This document shows positions 7,523 to 15,048 of a DNA stretch of 23,774 nt, one piece after another. Origin of the DNA: a virus. A program made the translations under genes and the position numbers. The notes below the pieces were generated by a model. The model did not search any database. It saw only the letters and a program-made list of their open reading frames with translations, and was not told the DNA's origin. The number at the start of each line of letters is the position of its first letter. The first letter of the stretch is position 1. The stretch is taken from positions 1 through 23,774 of IMG/VR virus record IMGVR_UViG_3300027704_000158. The stretch is one strand, 5' to 3'.

Positions 7523-8512
7523 ATGGCTTATAATGCATCAGACCAGTTTTTTGAACAGAGTACTGACACCAATGGTAACTTTGGTAACTCAGTAGCTGGA
7601 CAAACTAACTCATACTTTTTACCAGCAGTCTATTCTAAACAAGTTCTAAACTTTTTTAGGAAGTCTTCAGTTGCGGAAGCAATTACGAATACTGACTATG
7701 CTGGTGAAATTGCAGCATACGGTGATTCTGTAAGGATCATCAAAGAACCAGAAATTACTGTCTACACTTACGAAAGGGGTGCAGACATTACGCAAACTAA
7801 GTTGACTGACCAAGAAGTAAATCTTGTCGTTGACACAGCTAATGCTTTCAAATTCATTGTAGACGATATTGAATCTAACATGTCTCATGTTAATTTCAGA
7901 GAAGCTGCAACATCTGCCGCTGCTTATGCACTGAAAGATGCTTTTGATGAAGGTGTTATTGCGACTATGCTTGCGGGTGTATCAGCATCTAGCCCCAATC
8001 ATATTCTTGGTTCTGATAGTGCAACTGACCTTGCAGCAGGAACTTTTGACGGTACAGGTAATTTGGATATTGGCTTTGGCAGCTCAGAGCATGATCCTAT
8101 TGATGTACTATCCCATATGTCTCGCCTACTGGATGAATCTAATGTTCCAGAAGAGGGCCGTTGGTTCCTAGCTAATCCTGAATTTTATGAGATACTTGTT
8201 CAAAGTTCTTCTAAACTTCTTTCAGTGGATTACAATGCAGGTCAAGGGTCAATTCGTAACGGACTAGTTTCATCTGGTAAGTTGCGTGGCTTTGACATGT
8301 ATAAGACTAACAACATTGCTGCAGCATCAAACGCTGCTGGTCGTGTTCTTGCTGGTCACATGTCTGCTACAGCGACAGCTCAGACTATTACTAGTACTGA
8401 AGTGTTGCGTGATCCTGATAGCTTCGGTGACATTGTACGAGGACTCCATGTATATGGTTCCAAAGTACTACGTCCTGATGCGTTAGTTTCTGCCTTCTAT
8501 GGCGTTGACTAG
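7523..8512 (+). CDS. Major capsid protein (HK97 fold, T7-like), 329 aa
   Basis: Main shell protein. The ATG at 7523 follows GGAG at 7511-7514. The N-terminal arm is followed by a VLNFFRKSSVAEA helix, GDSVRI near 67-72 and a region at 101-150 with VDTANAFKFIVDDIESNM then a long Ala-rich helix; this pattern matches the corresponding part of T7 gp10-type capsid proteins. Length is normal for the group. It follows the scaffold and is followed at once by a strong intrinsic terminator, consistent with high, separately limited expression. Codon use is more C/G-ending than in the AT-rich genes around it, in keeping with a highly expressed gene. Confidence 0.93.
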   Translation: MAYNASDQFFEQSTDTNGNFGNSVAGQTNSYFLPAVYSKQVLNFFRKSSVAEAITNTDYAGEIAAYGDSVRIIKEPEITVYTYERGADITQTKLTDQEVNLVVDTANAFKFIVDDIESNMSHVNFREAATSAAAYALKDAFDEGVIATMLAGVSASSPNHILGSDSATDLAAGTFDGTGNLDIGFGSSEHDPIDVLSHMSRLLDESNVPEEGRWFLANPEFYEILVQSSSKLLSVDYNAGQGSIRNGLVSSGKLRGFDMYKTNNIAAASNAAGRVLAGHMSATATAQTITSTEVLRDPDSFGDIVRGLHVYGSKVLRPDALVSAFYGVD

Positions 8513-8525
8513 TTAGTTTAAGTTT

Positions 8526-8556
8526 GGGGGCTGTAAAAAGCCTCCTTACTTTTTTT
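8526..8556 (+). terminator. Strong intrinsic terminator after the capsid gene
   Basis: GGGGGCT at 8526-8532 pairs with AGCCTCC at 8539-8545 (seven pairs, one G-T) around GTAAAA, followed by TTAC and seven T (8550-8556). It lies between the capsid stop and the next ribosome binding site (AAAGGAG, 8562-8568 region). Its place matches the terminator found after the capsid gene in T7. Confidence 0.88.
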
Positions 8557-8574
8557 GTTTTAAAGGAGCAAAGA

Positions 8575-8727
8575 ATGCCTCAAATCGGAACAGATGCCCA
8601 GCCAGTAATGCTTAATAGTAAAAAGAGAGGCAAAACTTTAGGTCTTGCAGGTTCTTTCTTTGAGCGTGAACGAAAGAAAAAGTATGATGAAAACTACGAC
8701 AGAATTTTTAAAAAGAAAGATAAATAA
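8575..8727 (+). CDS. Small basic protein, 50 aa
   Basis: ATG 8575 is chosen because AAAGGAG ends about seven bases upstream; an earlier in-frame start at 8524 would lie inside the terminator stem. The product begins MPQIGTDAQPVMLNSKKRGK and has a charged helical tail rich in Lys, Arg, Glu and Asp (FFERERKKKYDENYD). Function unknown. Its place between capsid and tail-tube genes suggests a minor head or connector component. Confidence 0.75.
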   Translation: MPQIGTDAQPVMLNSKKRGKTLGLAGSFFERERKKKYDENYDRIFKKKDK

Positions 8728-8729
8728 TT

Positions 8730-9500
8730 ATGGCTACTACCTTCTTAGAGTTAACAAATGAACTGTTGCGTGAGCTGAATGAAATTGTTGTTACGGCTTC
8801 AAATTTCTCTAGTGCTGTAGGAATACAAGCACACGCTAAAGATTGTATAAATAGAGCATACTTAGATATAGTAAATGAAGAACCAAAATGGCCCTTCTTA
8901 TCTACAGGAGAAAGTGGGGCTACTGATCCAATGTTTGGAAATGTTGTTGTTCAAACTACAGCAGCAACTAGGTGGTATGAATTAAAAGCAGCAAGTTCCA
9001 GTATAGTAAATGATTATGGTGCTATAGATTGGAATAATTTTTATATTACAACTGTAGGTGTTAGTGGCGAAACAGCACCTTATGTGTCTAGAAATTTAAA
9101 TTTTATAAGCACAGAAAAGTGGAAAGACTTTAGACGTACACAAGAAAATGCTGATGATGCTGATCAAGCAGTAGGTGGGACACCTCAATTTGTTATTAGA
9201 AGTCCTGATTCTAGAAAATTTGGATTAAGCCCAATACCAGATAAAGTATATAAAGTTTGGTTCTTTGCTTATGACTTACCTACACAGTTAGATGCTCATG
9301 GTGACGCAATTGTTTTTCCTGATGTGTATAAAACTGTTATATTATCTAAGGCTAGATATTACACACATCAATTTAAAGATAATCCTCAAATGGCAGTCTT
9401 TGCTTTAGATGATTATAAGAAAGGATTAAAAAGCATGAGAGAAAATCTACTGCACCCAACGCCTACAGTTATGTCTGATGATAGAATTAGGTTTATTTAA
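8730..9500 (+). CDS. Tail tubular protein A-like head-tail adaptor, 256 aa
   Basis: Resembles the T7 gp11-type adaptor that joins portal to tail nozzle. Residues 5-57 hold a helical region (ELTNELLRELNEIVV, then GIQAHAKDCINRAYLDI and a WPF motif) that I associate with this family in marine podoviruses. A beta-rich middle and a C-terminal helical part (YYTHQFKDNPQMAVFALDDY) follow. Size is slightly larger than T7 gp11. It starts two bases after the preceding stop with no clear ribosome binding site, so coupling is likely. Its partner is the next gene. Confidence 0.82.
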   Translation: MATTFLELTNELLRELNEIVVTASNFSSAVGIQAHAKDCINRAYLDIVNEEPKWPFLSTGESGATDPMFGNVVVQTTAATRWYELKAASSSIVNDYGAIDWNNFYITTVGVSGETAPYVSRNLNFISTEKWKDFRRTQENADDADQAVGGTPQFVIRSPDSRKFGLSPIPDKVYKVWFFAYDLPTQLDAHGDAIVFPDVYKTVILSKARYYTHQFKDNPQMAVFALDDYKKGLKSMRENLLHPTPTVMSDDRIRFI

Positions 9501-9502
9501 TT

Positions 9503-11116
9503 ATGCAAGCATTTGGTTTATCTTGTCAAGGCGGTTTAAATACTAATCTAAATCAATTTCAAATGTTAGAACAGCCCGGTTTTGCTACCGAACTAGAAAA
9601 CTTTGAAGTTGATCCTGATGGTGGGTATAGAAGAATAAATGGCTATACGCAATTTGGTGGTAGTGACGCTGTAAATCCCAATGGCTCTAATGGTATATTA
9701 GGGCTTTTTGTGTATGCGGATGGCCTAATTGCTTGTTCAGGAACTAATATTTATTTTAGTTTAGATGGAGAAAGTTGGTTACAAATAAATAAAGCTAGTG
9801 TAGCTGGCGGTGGTGACAATTACAGTACATTTAATGGACGTAGTACGGCAGCAAGAACATCCCAAGCCCAAGCTACTTTTGCTGTATTTGAAGGAAACAG
9901 TGTATATGGTGAATTAATTATTACTGATAAAGGTTCAGGTGCTAAACCTGCTCTTTTCAAAATGACAGGTACAGGAGCATTAACTAATAGAACTTATTTT
10001 TATGAAGAGATTACAGTCTCAGGTACTGTCTTTCCTAAATTCTGTGTTGTGCATGATAAACATTTAGTAGTCGCTGGTGCAGCCACAGCACTTAACACAA
10101 TATTTTATAGCGGTACAAGTGACATAAATAGTTTTACTAGTAGTGGTTCAGGAAGTATTGCGTTAGATGATCAAGTAGTAGGGATAAAAAGTTTCCGCGC
10201 TGATTTAATTATATTTTGTAAAAATAGTATTTATAAGTTATCAAATATAAATGATGCTGATACTATAGCTATTACACCTATAACAAAGAACGTAGGTTGC
10301 TTAGACGGACACAGTATCCAAGAGATAGGCGGCGATCTATTATTCTTGAGTCCTGATGGTTTTCGTTTAGTTGCAGGTACAGATAGAATTGGTGACGTAG
10401 AGTTAGGCTCTGTGTCACGGCAAATTCAATCTGTAGTATCTACAGTAGCAAAATCTATAGGCTCATTTACTATTAGTAGTGCAGTACTAAGAAGTAAATC
10501 ACAGTATAGATTTTTTTATAGCGCACCAACAGGAACTACTTCTACATCTAAAGGTATAATTGGAACTATAACTCCTAATGGTTTTGAGTGGTCTGAAACT
10601 ATAGGTATACAAGCACAAGGTTTTGCATCAGGATTTGATTTTTCAAATATAGAACAAATATATCATGGTGATAGTGCAGGTTATGTTTATAACCATAATA
10701 AAGGTAACTCTTTTAATCCCGCAGGTGTGACTACAAATGTAGATGCTAGATATAAAACACCTAATTTAGATTTTGGAGATGCGGGTACACTTAAATCTTT
10801 ACACTACGCAAAAATATCTTTTACACCTGAAGGGGCAATACAACCTAATTTAAAAGTTTCATATGATTTTGATTCTTTAGATAGGCTACAACCGCCTTTG
10901 TATGCCTTAGATGAAATACCAACTCCAGCAGTATTTGGAAGTGTTGCTTCTCTTTTTGGAAGTTCTGTATTTGGTTCATCAGGTGATCCAATGGTTAGAA
11001 CAGCCGTTCAAGGCAGTGGACATAATATTGCTTTTAAAATATTCAGTCAGGATACTAAAGCACCTTATTCAATAAACGGTTTCTATGTAGATTATAGACC
11101 TTCCGGTAGGAGATAA
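9503..11116 (+). CDS. Tail tubular protein B-like nozzle protein, 537 aa
   Basis: Candidate for the tail nozzle below the adaptor (T7 gp12 role). It begins MQAFGLSCQGGLNTNLNQF and then LENFEVDPDGGYRRINGY, the opening typical of podovirus nozzle or stabilisation proteins that define a beta-propeller. The body is beta-rich with Gly turns and repeated hydrophobic strands, e.g. LLFLSPDGFRLVAG. Shorter than T7 gp12. It follows the adaptor by two bases and precedes the fibre by five, as expected for a tail operon. Assignment rests on the start motif and synteny. Confidence 0.75.
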   Translation: MQAFGLSCQGGLNTNLNQFQMLEQPGFATELENFEVDPDGGYRRINGYTQFGGSDAVNPNGSNGILGLFVYADGLIACSGTNIYFSLDGESWLQINKASVAGGGDNYSTFNGRSTAARTSQAQATFAVFEGNSVYGELIITDKGSGAKPALFKMTGTGALTNRTYFYEEITVSGTVFPKFCVVHDKHLVVAGAATALNTIFYSGTSDINSFTSSGSGSIALDDQVVGIKSFRADLIIFCKNSIYKLSNINDADTIAITPITKNVGCLDGHSIQEIGGDLLFLSPDGFRLVAGTDRIGDVELGSVSRQIQSVVSTVAKSIGSFTISSAVLRSKSQYRFFYSAPTGTTSTSKGIIGTITPNGFEWSETIGIQAQGFASGFDFSNIEQIYHGDSAGYVYNHNKGNSFNPAGVTTNVDARYKTPNLDFGDAGTLKSLHYAKISFTPEGAIQPNLKVSYDFDSLDRLQPPLYALDEIPTPAVFGSVASLFGSSVFGSSGDPMVRTAVQGSGHNIAFKIFSQDTKAPYSINGFYVDYRPSGRR

Positions 11117-11121
11117 CAAAA

Positions 11122-13920
11122 ATGGCTACAAGTTATGTAAGACAAAGCAGTTTCGCAGATGGCGATACAATTACTGCTGCGTTATTTAATGAAGAATTTA
11201 ACCGTCTCCTAACTGCTTTTTCATATGCGTCTAGTGGAACTACAGGTCATAGGCACGATGGCACATCAGGAGAAGGCGGTAATATTCACACTATAGGTGA
11301 TCAAGATTTTTTAAATAAAATATTGACCACAGGTAATACTTGGGAGTTCTATGTAGAAGTTTCTAGTGCCGCTGCAAAACAAATGGTCTTGCAAGATGGC
11401 GCACTAGTACCTAACGCTGACAGCGATTTAGACTTAGGAACAAGTAGTAAATATTTTAAAAATGCCTTTATAGATAGTATTACAACTACAGGTAATGTTG
11501 GGGTAGGTGGAAATCTTACTGTTACAGGAACAACTACTTTCAATGGCGGTACAATTACACTAGGTGATGCCGCTGCTGATAATGTAGTTTTTGGAGCTAA
11601 TGTTGATTCACATATTATACCTGACGATGACGATACTTTTGACTTAGGTTCTGCAAGCCAACAATGGCGTAATGTATATGTTGACGGTACAGTGTTTGCA
11701 GATGTTTTAGATTTAGCAGGTACAGCTATTACTTCTACGGCTGCTGAACTTAACATCCTAGATGGCGTAACAAGCACCGCAGCAGAACTTAATATTCTTG
11801 ATGGTGTCACAAGTACCGCAGCAGAACTTAATATCTTAGATGGCGTAACAAGCACCGCAGCAGAACTTAATATTCTTGATGGTGTAACTAGTACCGCAGC
11901 AGAACTTAATATTTTAGATGGTGTTACAAGCACAGCAGCGGAGCTTAACGCTTTAGATGGTATTACAGCAGTTGTAGGAGAGCTAAACGCTCTTGATATT
12001 GGTTCAACAGCAATAGGAACCGCCGTAGCTTCTAAAGCAGTTATCTTAGACGCTAACAAAGATTATACTGGAATAAGAAATCTTACTATAGCAGGCGATC
12101 TTACTATTAGTGGTGACGATCTAGTAATGGCAACAAACACAGCAGGCCATATTTTAGTAGCAGATGGCACTAATTTTAATCCTGTTGCTGTAGGAGATTT
12201 AACAGAAATTAGTACTGCTGCGGATGATGATGTTTTGTTAGCAGTTGATACATCTGGTGGCGGTCTTAAAAGAGTTACTAGATCAGCTATCATTGCAGGT
12301 ACTGGTTCAAGTGGAGACTTATCTAATGTAGTAGAAGATACTAGTCCTCAATTGGGCGGTAACTTAGACATGAACGGTGCAGATATTGTTACTACTTCAA
12401 ATGCAACTCTTGATCTAGCTCCTAATGGAACAGGTACAGTTGTAGTTAGAGGAAATACTAACTCAGGTGCAGTAGTATTTAATTGTGAAAGTAATAGTCA
12501 TGGTCAAAAAGTATTTGGGCAACCACACTCTGCAAGTGTTACCAACACTTTAATGTTACCCGCAGGTGCTAATTCAACATTACTATCTCGTGTATCTGTA
12601 GACACGTTGACAAATAAAACTTTAACATCTCCTAAAATTAATGAAAATGTAGCAGTTACTTCAACAGCTACCGAAATTAATCTTCTTGATGGTGTTACAA
12701 GTACTACTGCTGAACTTAACATTCTTGACGGTGTAACAAGTACTGCTGCCGAATTAAATATTCTTGATGGTGTTACAAGCACCGCAGCAGAACTTAATAT
12801 TCTTGACGGTGTTACAAGTACCGCAGCAGAACTTAATGCTTTAGACGGAATTACAGCAGTTGTAGGAGAACTCAACGCTCTTGATATTGGCTCAACTGCA
12901 GTAGGAACGGCAGTAGCTTCTAAAGCAGTTATTTTAGATTCTAATAAAGACTACACAGGTATACGCAACTTTACTATTTCTGGCGAACTAGATGCAGCTA
13001 CCTTAGACATTAGTGGAGCAATAGACGTTGCAGGTAATTCTGTTTTAGCTTCTGTTGATGTTACAGGTGTAGCTACAGCCGCTACCTTTGAACCAGATGG
13101 TGATACTTCTGCAGGTGATAATGCTGCAATAGGTTACGCTGCTGCTGACGGTCTTGTTCTTACAGGGCAGGGTAGTACAGGCGATATAACTATTAGAAAC
13201 GATGCTGATGCATTAGTTGCTCATGTACCAACAGGTACAAATGGTGTTACTTTTGCAGGTGATGTTATAGTTCCTGATGGTGATTTAATATTGGGTAGCA
13301 CTGCTGTTACAAGTACGGCTGCTGAGTTAAATATTCTTGATGGTGTCACAGCAACAGCAACAGAGTTAAATTTAATAGATGGTGTTACAAGCACTACAGC
13401 AGAGTTAAATATTCTTGATGGTGTTACAAGCACTGCAGCAGAGTTAAATATCCTTGATGGTGTTACAAGCACTGCAACAGAACTTAATCTTCTTGATGGT
13501 GTGACAAGCACTACAGCAGAACTTAATATTCTTGATGGAGTTACTAGTACCGCAGCAGAGCTTAATATTCTTGATGGGCTTACTGATGTAGGTTTTAAAA
13601 ACATACCTCAGAATAGTAAAAGTGCTGCTTATACGTTAGTTCTTGCAGACTCCGGTAAACATATATTTCACCCCGTAGGTGATAATAACGCTAGAACTTT
13701 TACTATACCAGCAAACGGTTCAGTTGCTTACCCTGTTGGAACAGCTATTACATTTATTAACATGGCAGTAGCTGATGTGACTATTGCAATTACAAGTGAT
13801 ACAATGTATTTATCTTCTGCTGGAACAACTGGTTCACGTACACTAGCCCAGTTTGGTTCCGCAACAGCAGTAAAAATAATAGCAACTTCATGGTTAATCT
13901 CTGGGAGCGGTTTAACATGA
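11122..13920 (+). CDS. Tail fibre protein with 13-residue repeats, 932 aa
   Basis: Likely receptor-binding or spacer fibre. The ATG at 11122 follows AGGAG at 11108-11112. N-terminal ~75 residues (SFADGDTITAALFNEEFNRL, then GHRHDG) resemble virion-anchoring parts of phage fibres. Next come beta-rich segments (GNLTVTG, FDLGSASQQWRNVYVDG) and three blocks of a T-S-T-A-A-E-L-N-I-L-D-G-V repeat at residues ~204-293, 513-589 and 730-820. The C-terminal ~105 residues (SGKHIFHP, RTFTIPANGSV, TSWLISGSGLT) form a domain common at the ends of marine phage fibres. The last codon overlaps the next gene by ATGA. Frame is intact through all repeats. Confidence 0.9.
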   Translation: MATSYVRQSSFADGDTITAALFNEEFNRLLTAFSYASSGTTGHRHDGTSGEGGNIHTIGDQDFLNKILTTGNTWEFYVEVSSAAAKQMVLQDGALVPNADSDLDLGTSSKYFKNAFIDSITTTGNVGVGGNLTVTGTTTFNGGTITLGDAAADNVVFGANVDSHIIPDDDDTFDLGSASQQWRNVYVDGTVFADVLDLAGTAITSTAAELNILDGVTSTAAELNILDGVTSTAAELNILDGVTSTAAELNILDGVTSTAAELNILDGVTSTAAELNALDGITAVVGELNALDIGSTAIGTAVASKAVILDANKDYTGIRNLTIAGDLTISGDDLVMATNTAGHILVADGTNFNPVAVGDLTEISTAADDDVLLAVDTSGGGLKRVTRSAIIAGTGSSGDLSNVVEDTSPQLGGNLDMNGADIVTTSNATLDLAPNGTGTVVVRGNTNSGAVVFNCESNSHGQKVFGQPHSASVTNTLMLPAGANSTLLSRVSVDTLTNKTLTSPKINENVAVTSTATEINLLDGVTSTTAELNILDGVTSTAAELNILDGVTSTAAELNILDGVTSTAAELNALDGITAVVGELNALDIGSTAVGTAVASKAVILDSNKDYTGIRNFTISGELDAATLDISGAIDVAGNSVLASVDVTGVATAATFEPDGDTSAGDNAAIGYAAADGLVLTGQGSTGDITIRNDADALVAHVPTGTNGVTFAGDVIVPDGDLILGSTAVTSTAAELNILDGVTATATELNLIDGVTSTTAELNILDGVTSTAAELNILDGVTSTATELNLLDGVTSTTAELNILDGVTSTAAELNILDGLTDVGFKNIPQNSKSAAYTLVLADSGKHIFHPVGDNNARTFTIPANGSVAYPVGTAITFINMAVADVTIAITSDTMYLSSAGTTGSRTLAQFGSATAVKIIATSWLISGSGLT
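11731..12000 (+). repeat. Fibre repeat block 1 (39-bp units)
   Basis: Six in-frame 39-bp units (11731-11964) plus a degenerate 36-bp unit (11965-12000). Five units encode TSTAAELNILDGV, the sixth NALDGI. Units 2 and 4 are almost identical and alternate with units 3 and 5, hinting at a 78-bp higher-order duplication. Confidence 0.95.
11926..12978 (+). repeat. 165-bp duplicated fibre module (two copies)
   Basis: Copy 1 is 11926-12090 and copy 2 is 12814-12978. Their 55-residue products differ at only three positions (I/V, A/S, L/F), while the DNA carries many synonymous differences. Each copy ends a block of 13-residue repeats, so the unit 'repeat block + module' was duplicated within the fibre, and not recently. 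Confidence 0.88.
12658..12888 (+). repeat. Fibre repeat block 2 (39-bp units)
   Basis: Five 39-bp units (12658-12852) plus the degenerate 36-bp unit (12853-12888). Unit order is TATEINLLDGV, TTAELNILDGV, two TAAELNILDGV and a NALDGI unit. Confidence 0.95.
13309..13581 (+). repeat. Fibre repeat block 3 (39-bp units)
   Basis: Seven consecutive 39-bp units ending in ILDGL. A-A-E, T-A-E and A-T-E variants recur in a partly periodic order (units 3-4 and 6-7 match in type), again suggesting multi-unit duplication. Confidence 0.95.
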
Positions 13921-15047
13921 GTGGTATTTTACAATCACTTTTTGCAAACATGCGTTCGTTTGGCGCAGCTTCAATTGAGGGCCAATTATGGAGCTGGGGG
14001 CCGGGTACTGATGGAAGATCAGGTATTGGGTCTACTGCTAGTAAATCATCTCCAGTACAAGTAGGATCGGATGAAGATTGGCTTGAAGGAGCAGGTGGGG
14101 TATATCATGGAATATTTCCAAATAGTCTTGGTAAAATGTATTCTTTTGGTAGAAATGCAAATCGTCAGTTAGGACTAGGGCATAATAATCATAAATCAAA
14201 CCCAACACAAATAGGATCATTAACTACGTGGTTACAAGTTACAGCGGGTTATTACTTTTCAGCGGCTATTAAAACTGATGGTACGCTCTGGGCATGGGGA
14301 CAAAACGATAATGGGCAAGTAGGCAATGGTACTACCACTCAGAAATCTGTTCCAGTACAAATAGGTTCAGCAACTAATTGGGCGCAAATGCAAGCAGGTG
14401 GATTCCACAATGCTGCTATTAATACTGATGGGCAACTTTACACTTGGGGTGTTGCTGGGGGTCTTGGAAATGGCGATGGCGAAGGCTCAGATAGAACTGC
14501 TCCGGCAATAGTAGGAGATTTAACTAATTGGGCGCAAGTATCAGGAGGTGGCGCCAGCACTGATGCTTTTTGTATAGCTGTTAAAACTGATAATACTTTA
14601 TGGGCATGGGGATTTGGTGCTAATGGAAAATTAGGTACTGGTAATACTACTAATAGGTTTTCTCCAGTACAAGTAGGCTCTCTTACTAATTGGCTTAGAG
14701 TATCATCAAGTAACGCACATACGATTGCTCTTAAAACTGATGGTACGCTCTGGGCATGGGGGGCCAACAGTTCCTATCGTTTAGGTGATGGAAGTAATAC
14801 TAATAGATCATCTCCAGTACAAATAGGTTCAGCAACTACGTGGGAAAAGATAGCAGCATATGCGTTTAATAGTCAAGCTATTGAAAGCGGTAAAATGTAT
14901 GCGTGGGGATATGGAGGTTTGGGAGGTAATGGACAAGGCAACACTTCAGATCAAAGCGCACCAGTACAAGTAGGCTCACTTACTACTTGGACAGGAATAG
15001 TAAACAACAGTTATGGTTACTCATTACATGGGATAAAAAGTAGTTAA
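13917..15047 (+). CDS. RCC1-like seven-bladed beta-propeller protein, 376 aa
   Basis: Seven repeats of the RCC1 type, each with [LM]-[WY]-[ASTF]-[WF]-G followed by a Gly-rich turn: LWSWG, MYSFG, LWAWG, LYTWG, LWAWG, LWAWG, MYAWG. Between them are SPVQVGS-like loops and TDG turns, giving a full propeller with almost nothing else. No signal peptide or membrane segment. ATG 13917 overlaps the fibre stop (ATGA) and has GGGAG at 13903-13907; an in-frame ATG at 13890 lies further inside the fibre gene. In bacteria and phages such propellers occur in surface and adhesion proteins. After a fibre gene, a receptor-binding tip or fibre accessory is the best guess. Domain call secure, role inferred. Confidence 0.85.
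   Translation: MSGILQSLFANMRSFGAASIEGQLWSWGPGTDGRSGIGSTASKSSPVQVGSDEDWLEGAGGVYHGIFPNSLGKMYSFGRNANRQLGLGHNNHKSNPTQIGSLTTWLQVTAGYYFSAAIKTDGTLWAWGQNDNGQVGNGTTTQKSVPVQIGSATNWAQMQAGGFHNAAINTDGQLYTWGVAGGLGNGDGEGSDRTAPAIVGDLTNWAQVSGGGASTDAFCIAVKTDNTLWAWGFGANGKLGTGNTTNRFSPVQVGSLTNWLRVSSSNAHTIALKTDGTLWAWGANSSYRLGDGSNTNRSSPVQIGSATTWEKIAAYAFNSQAIESGKMYAWGYGGLGGNGQGNTSDQSAPVQVGSLTTWTGIVNNSYGYSLHGIKSS
14269..14761 (+). repeat. Pair of perfect 31-bp repeats in the propeller gene
   Basis: Identical 31-bp sequences at 14269-14299 and 14731-14761 encode KTDGTLWAWG in blades 3 and 6. Blade 5 encodes a near-identical peptide with different codons, so the DNA identity is not forced by the protein and points to recent gene conversion or duplication. 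Confidence 0.85.
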
Positions 15048-15048
15048 T

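Noticed and set aside
8524-8574. Upstream start at 8524 for the 50-aa gene
   Set aside because: The extension is the terminator stem and T-run; ATG 8575 has a strong ribosome binding site.
11731-12000. 39-bp tandem repeats as a CRISPR array
   Set aside because: Units are contiguous without spacers, in frame, and encode the fibre repeat peptide.
11349-13604. Several long reverse-strand open frames across the fibre gene (e.g. 11349-12059, 12504-12875, 13221-13604)
   Set aside because: They are mirror frames of the 39-bp repeats, giving repetitive antisense text; the + strand fibre frame explains the region and has a ribosome binding site.
13890-13916. ATG at 13890 as start of the propeller gene
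   Set aside because: ATG 13917 has better ribosome binding site spacing and the usual ATGA overlap with the fibre stop.
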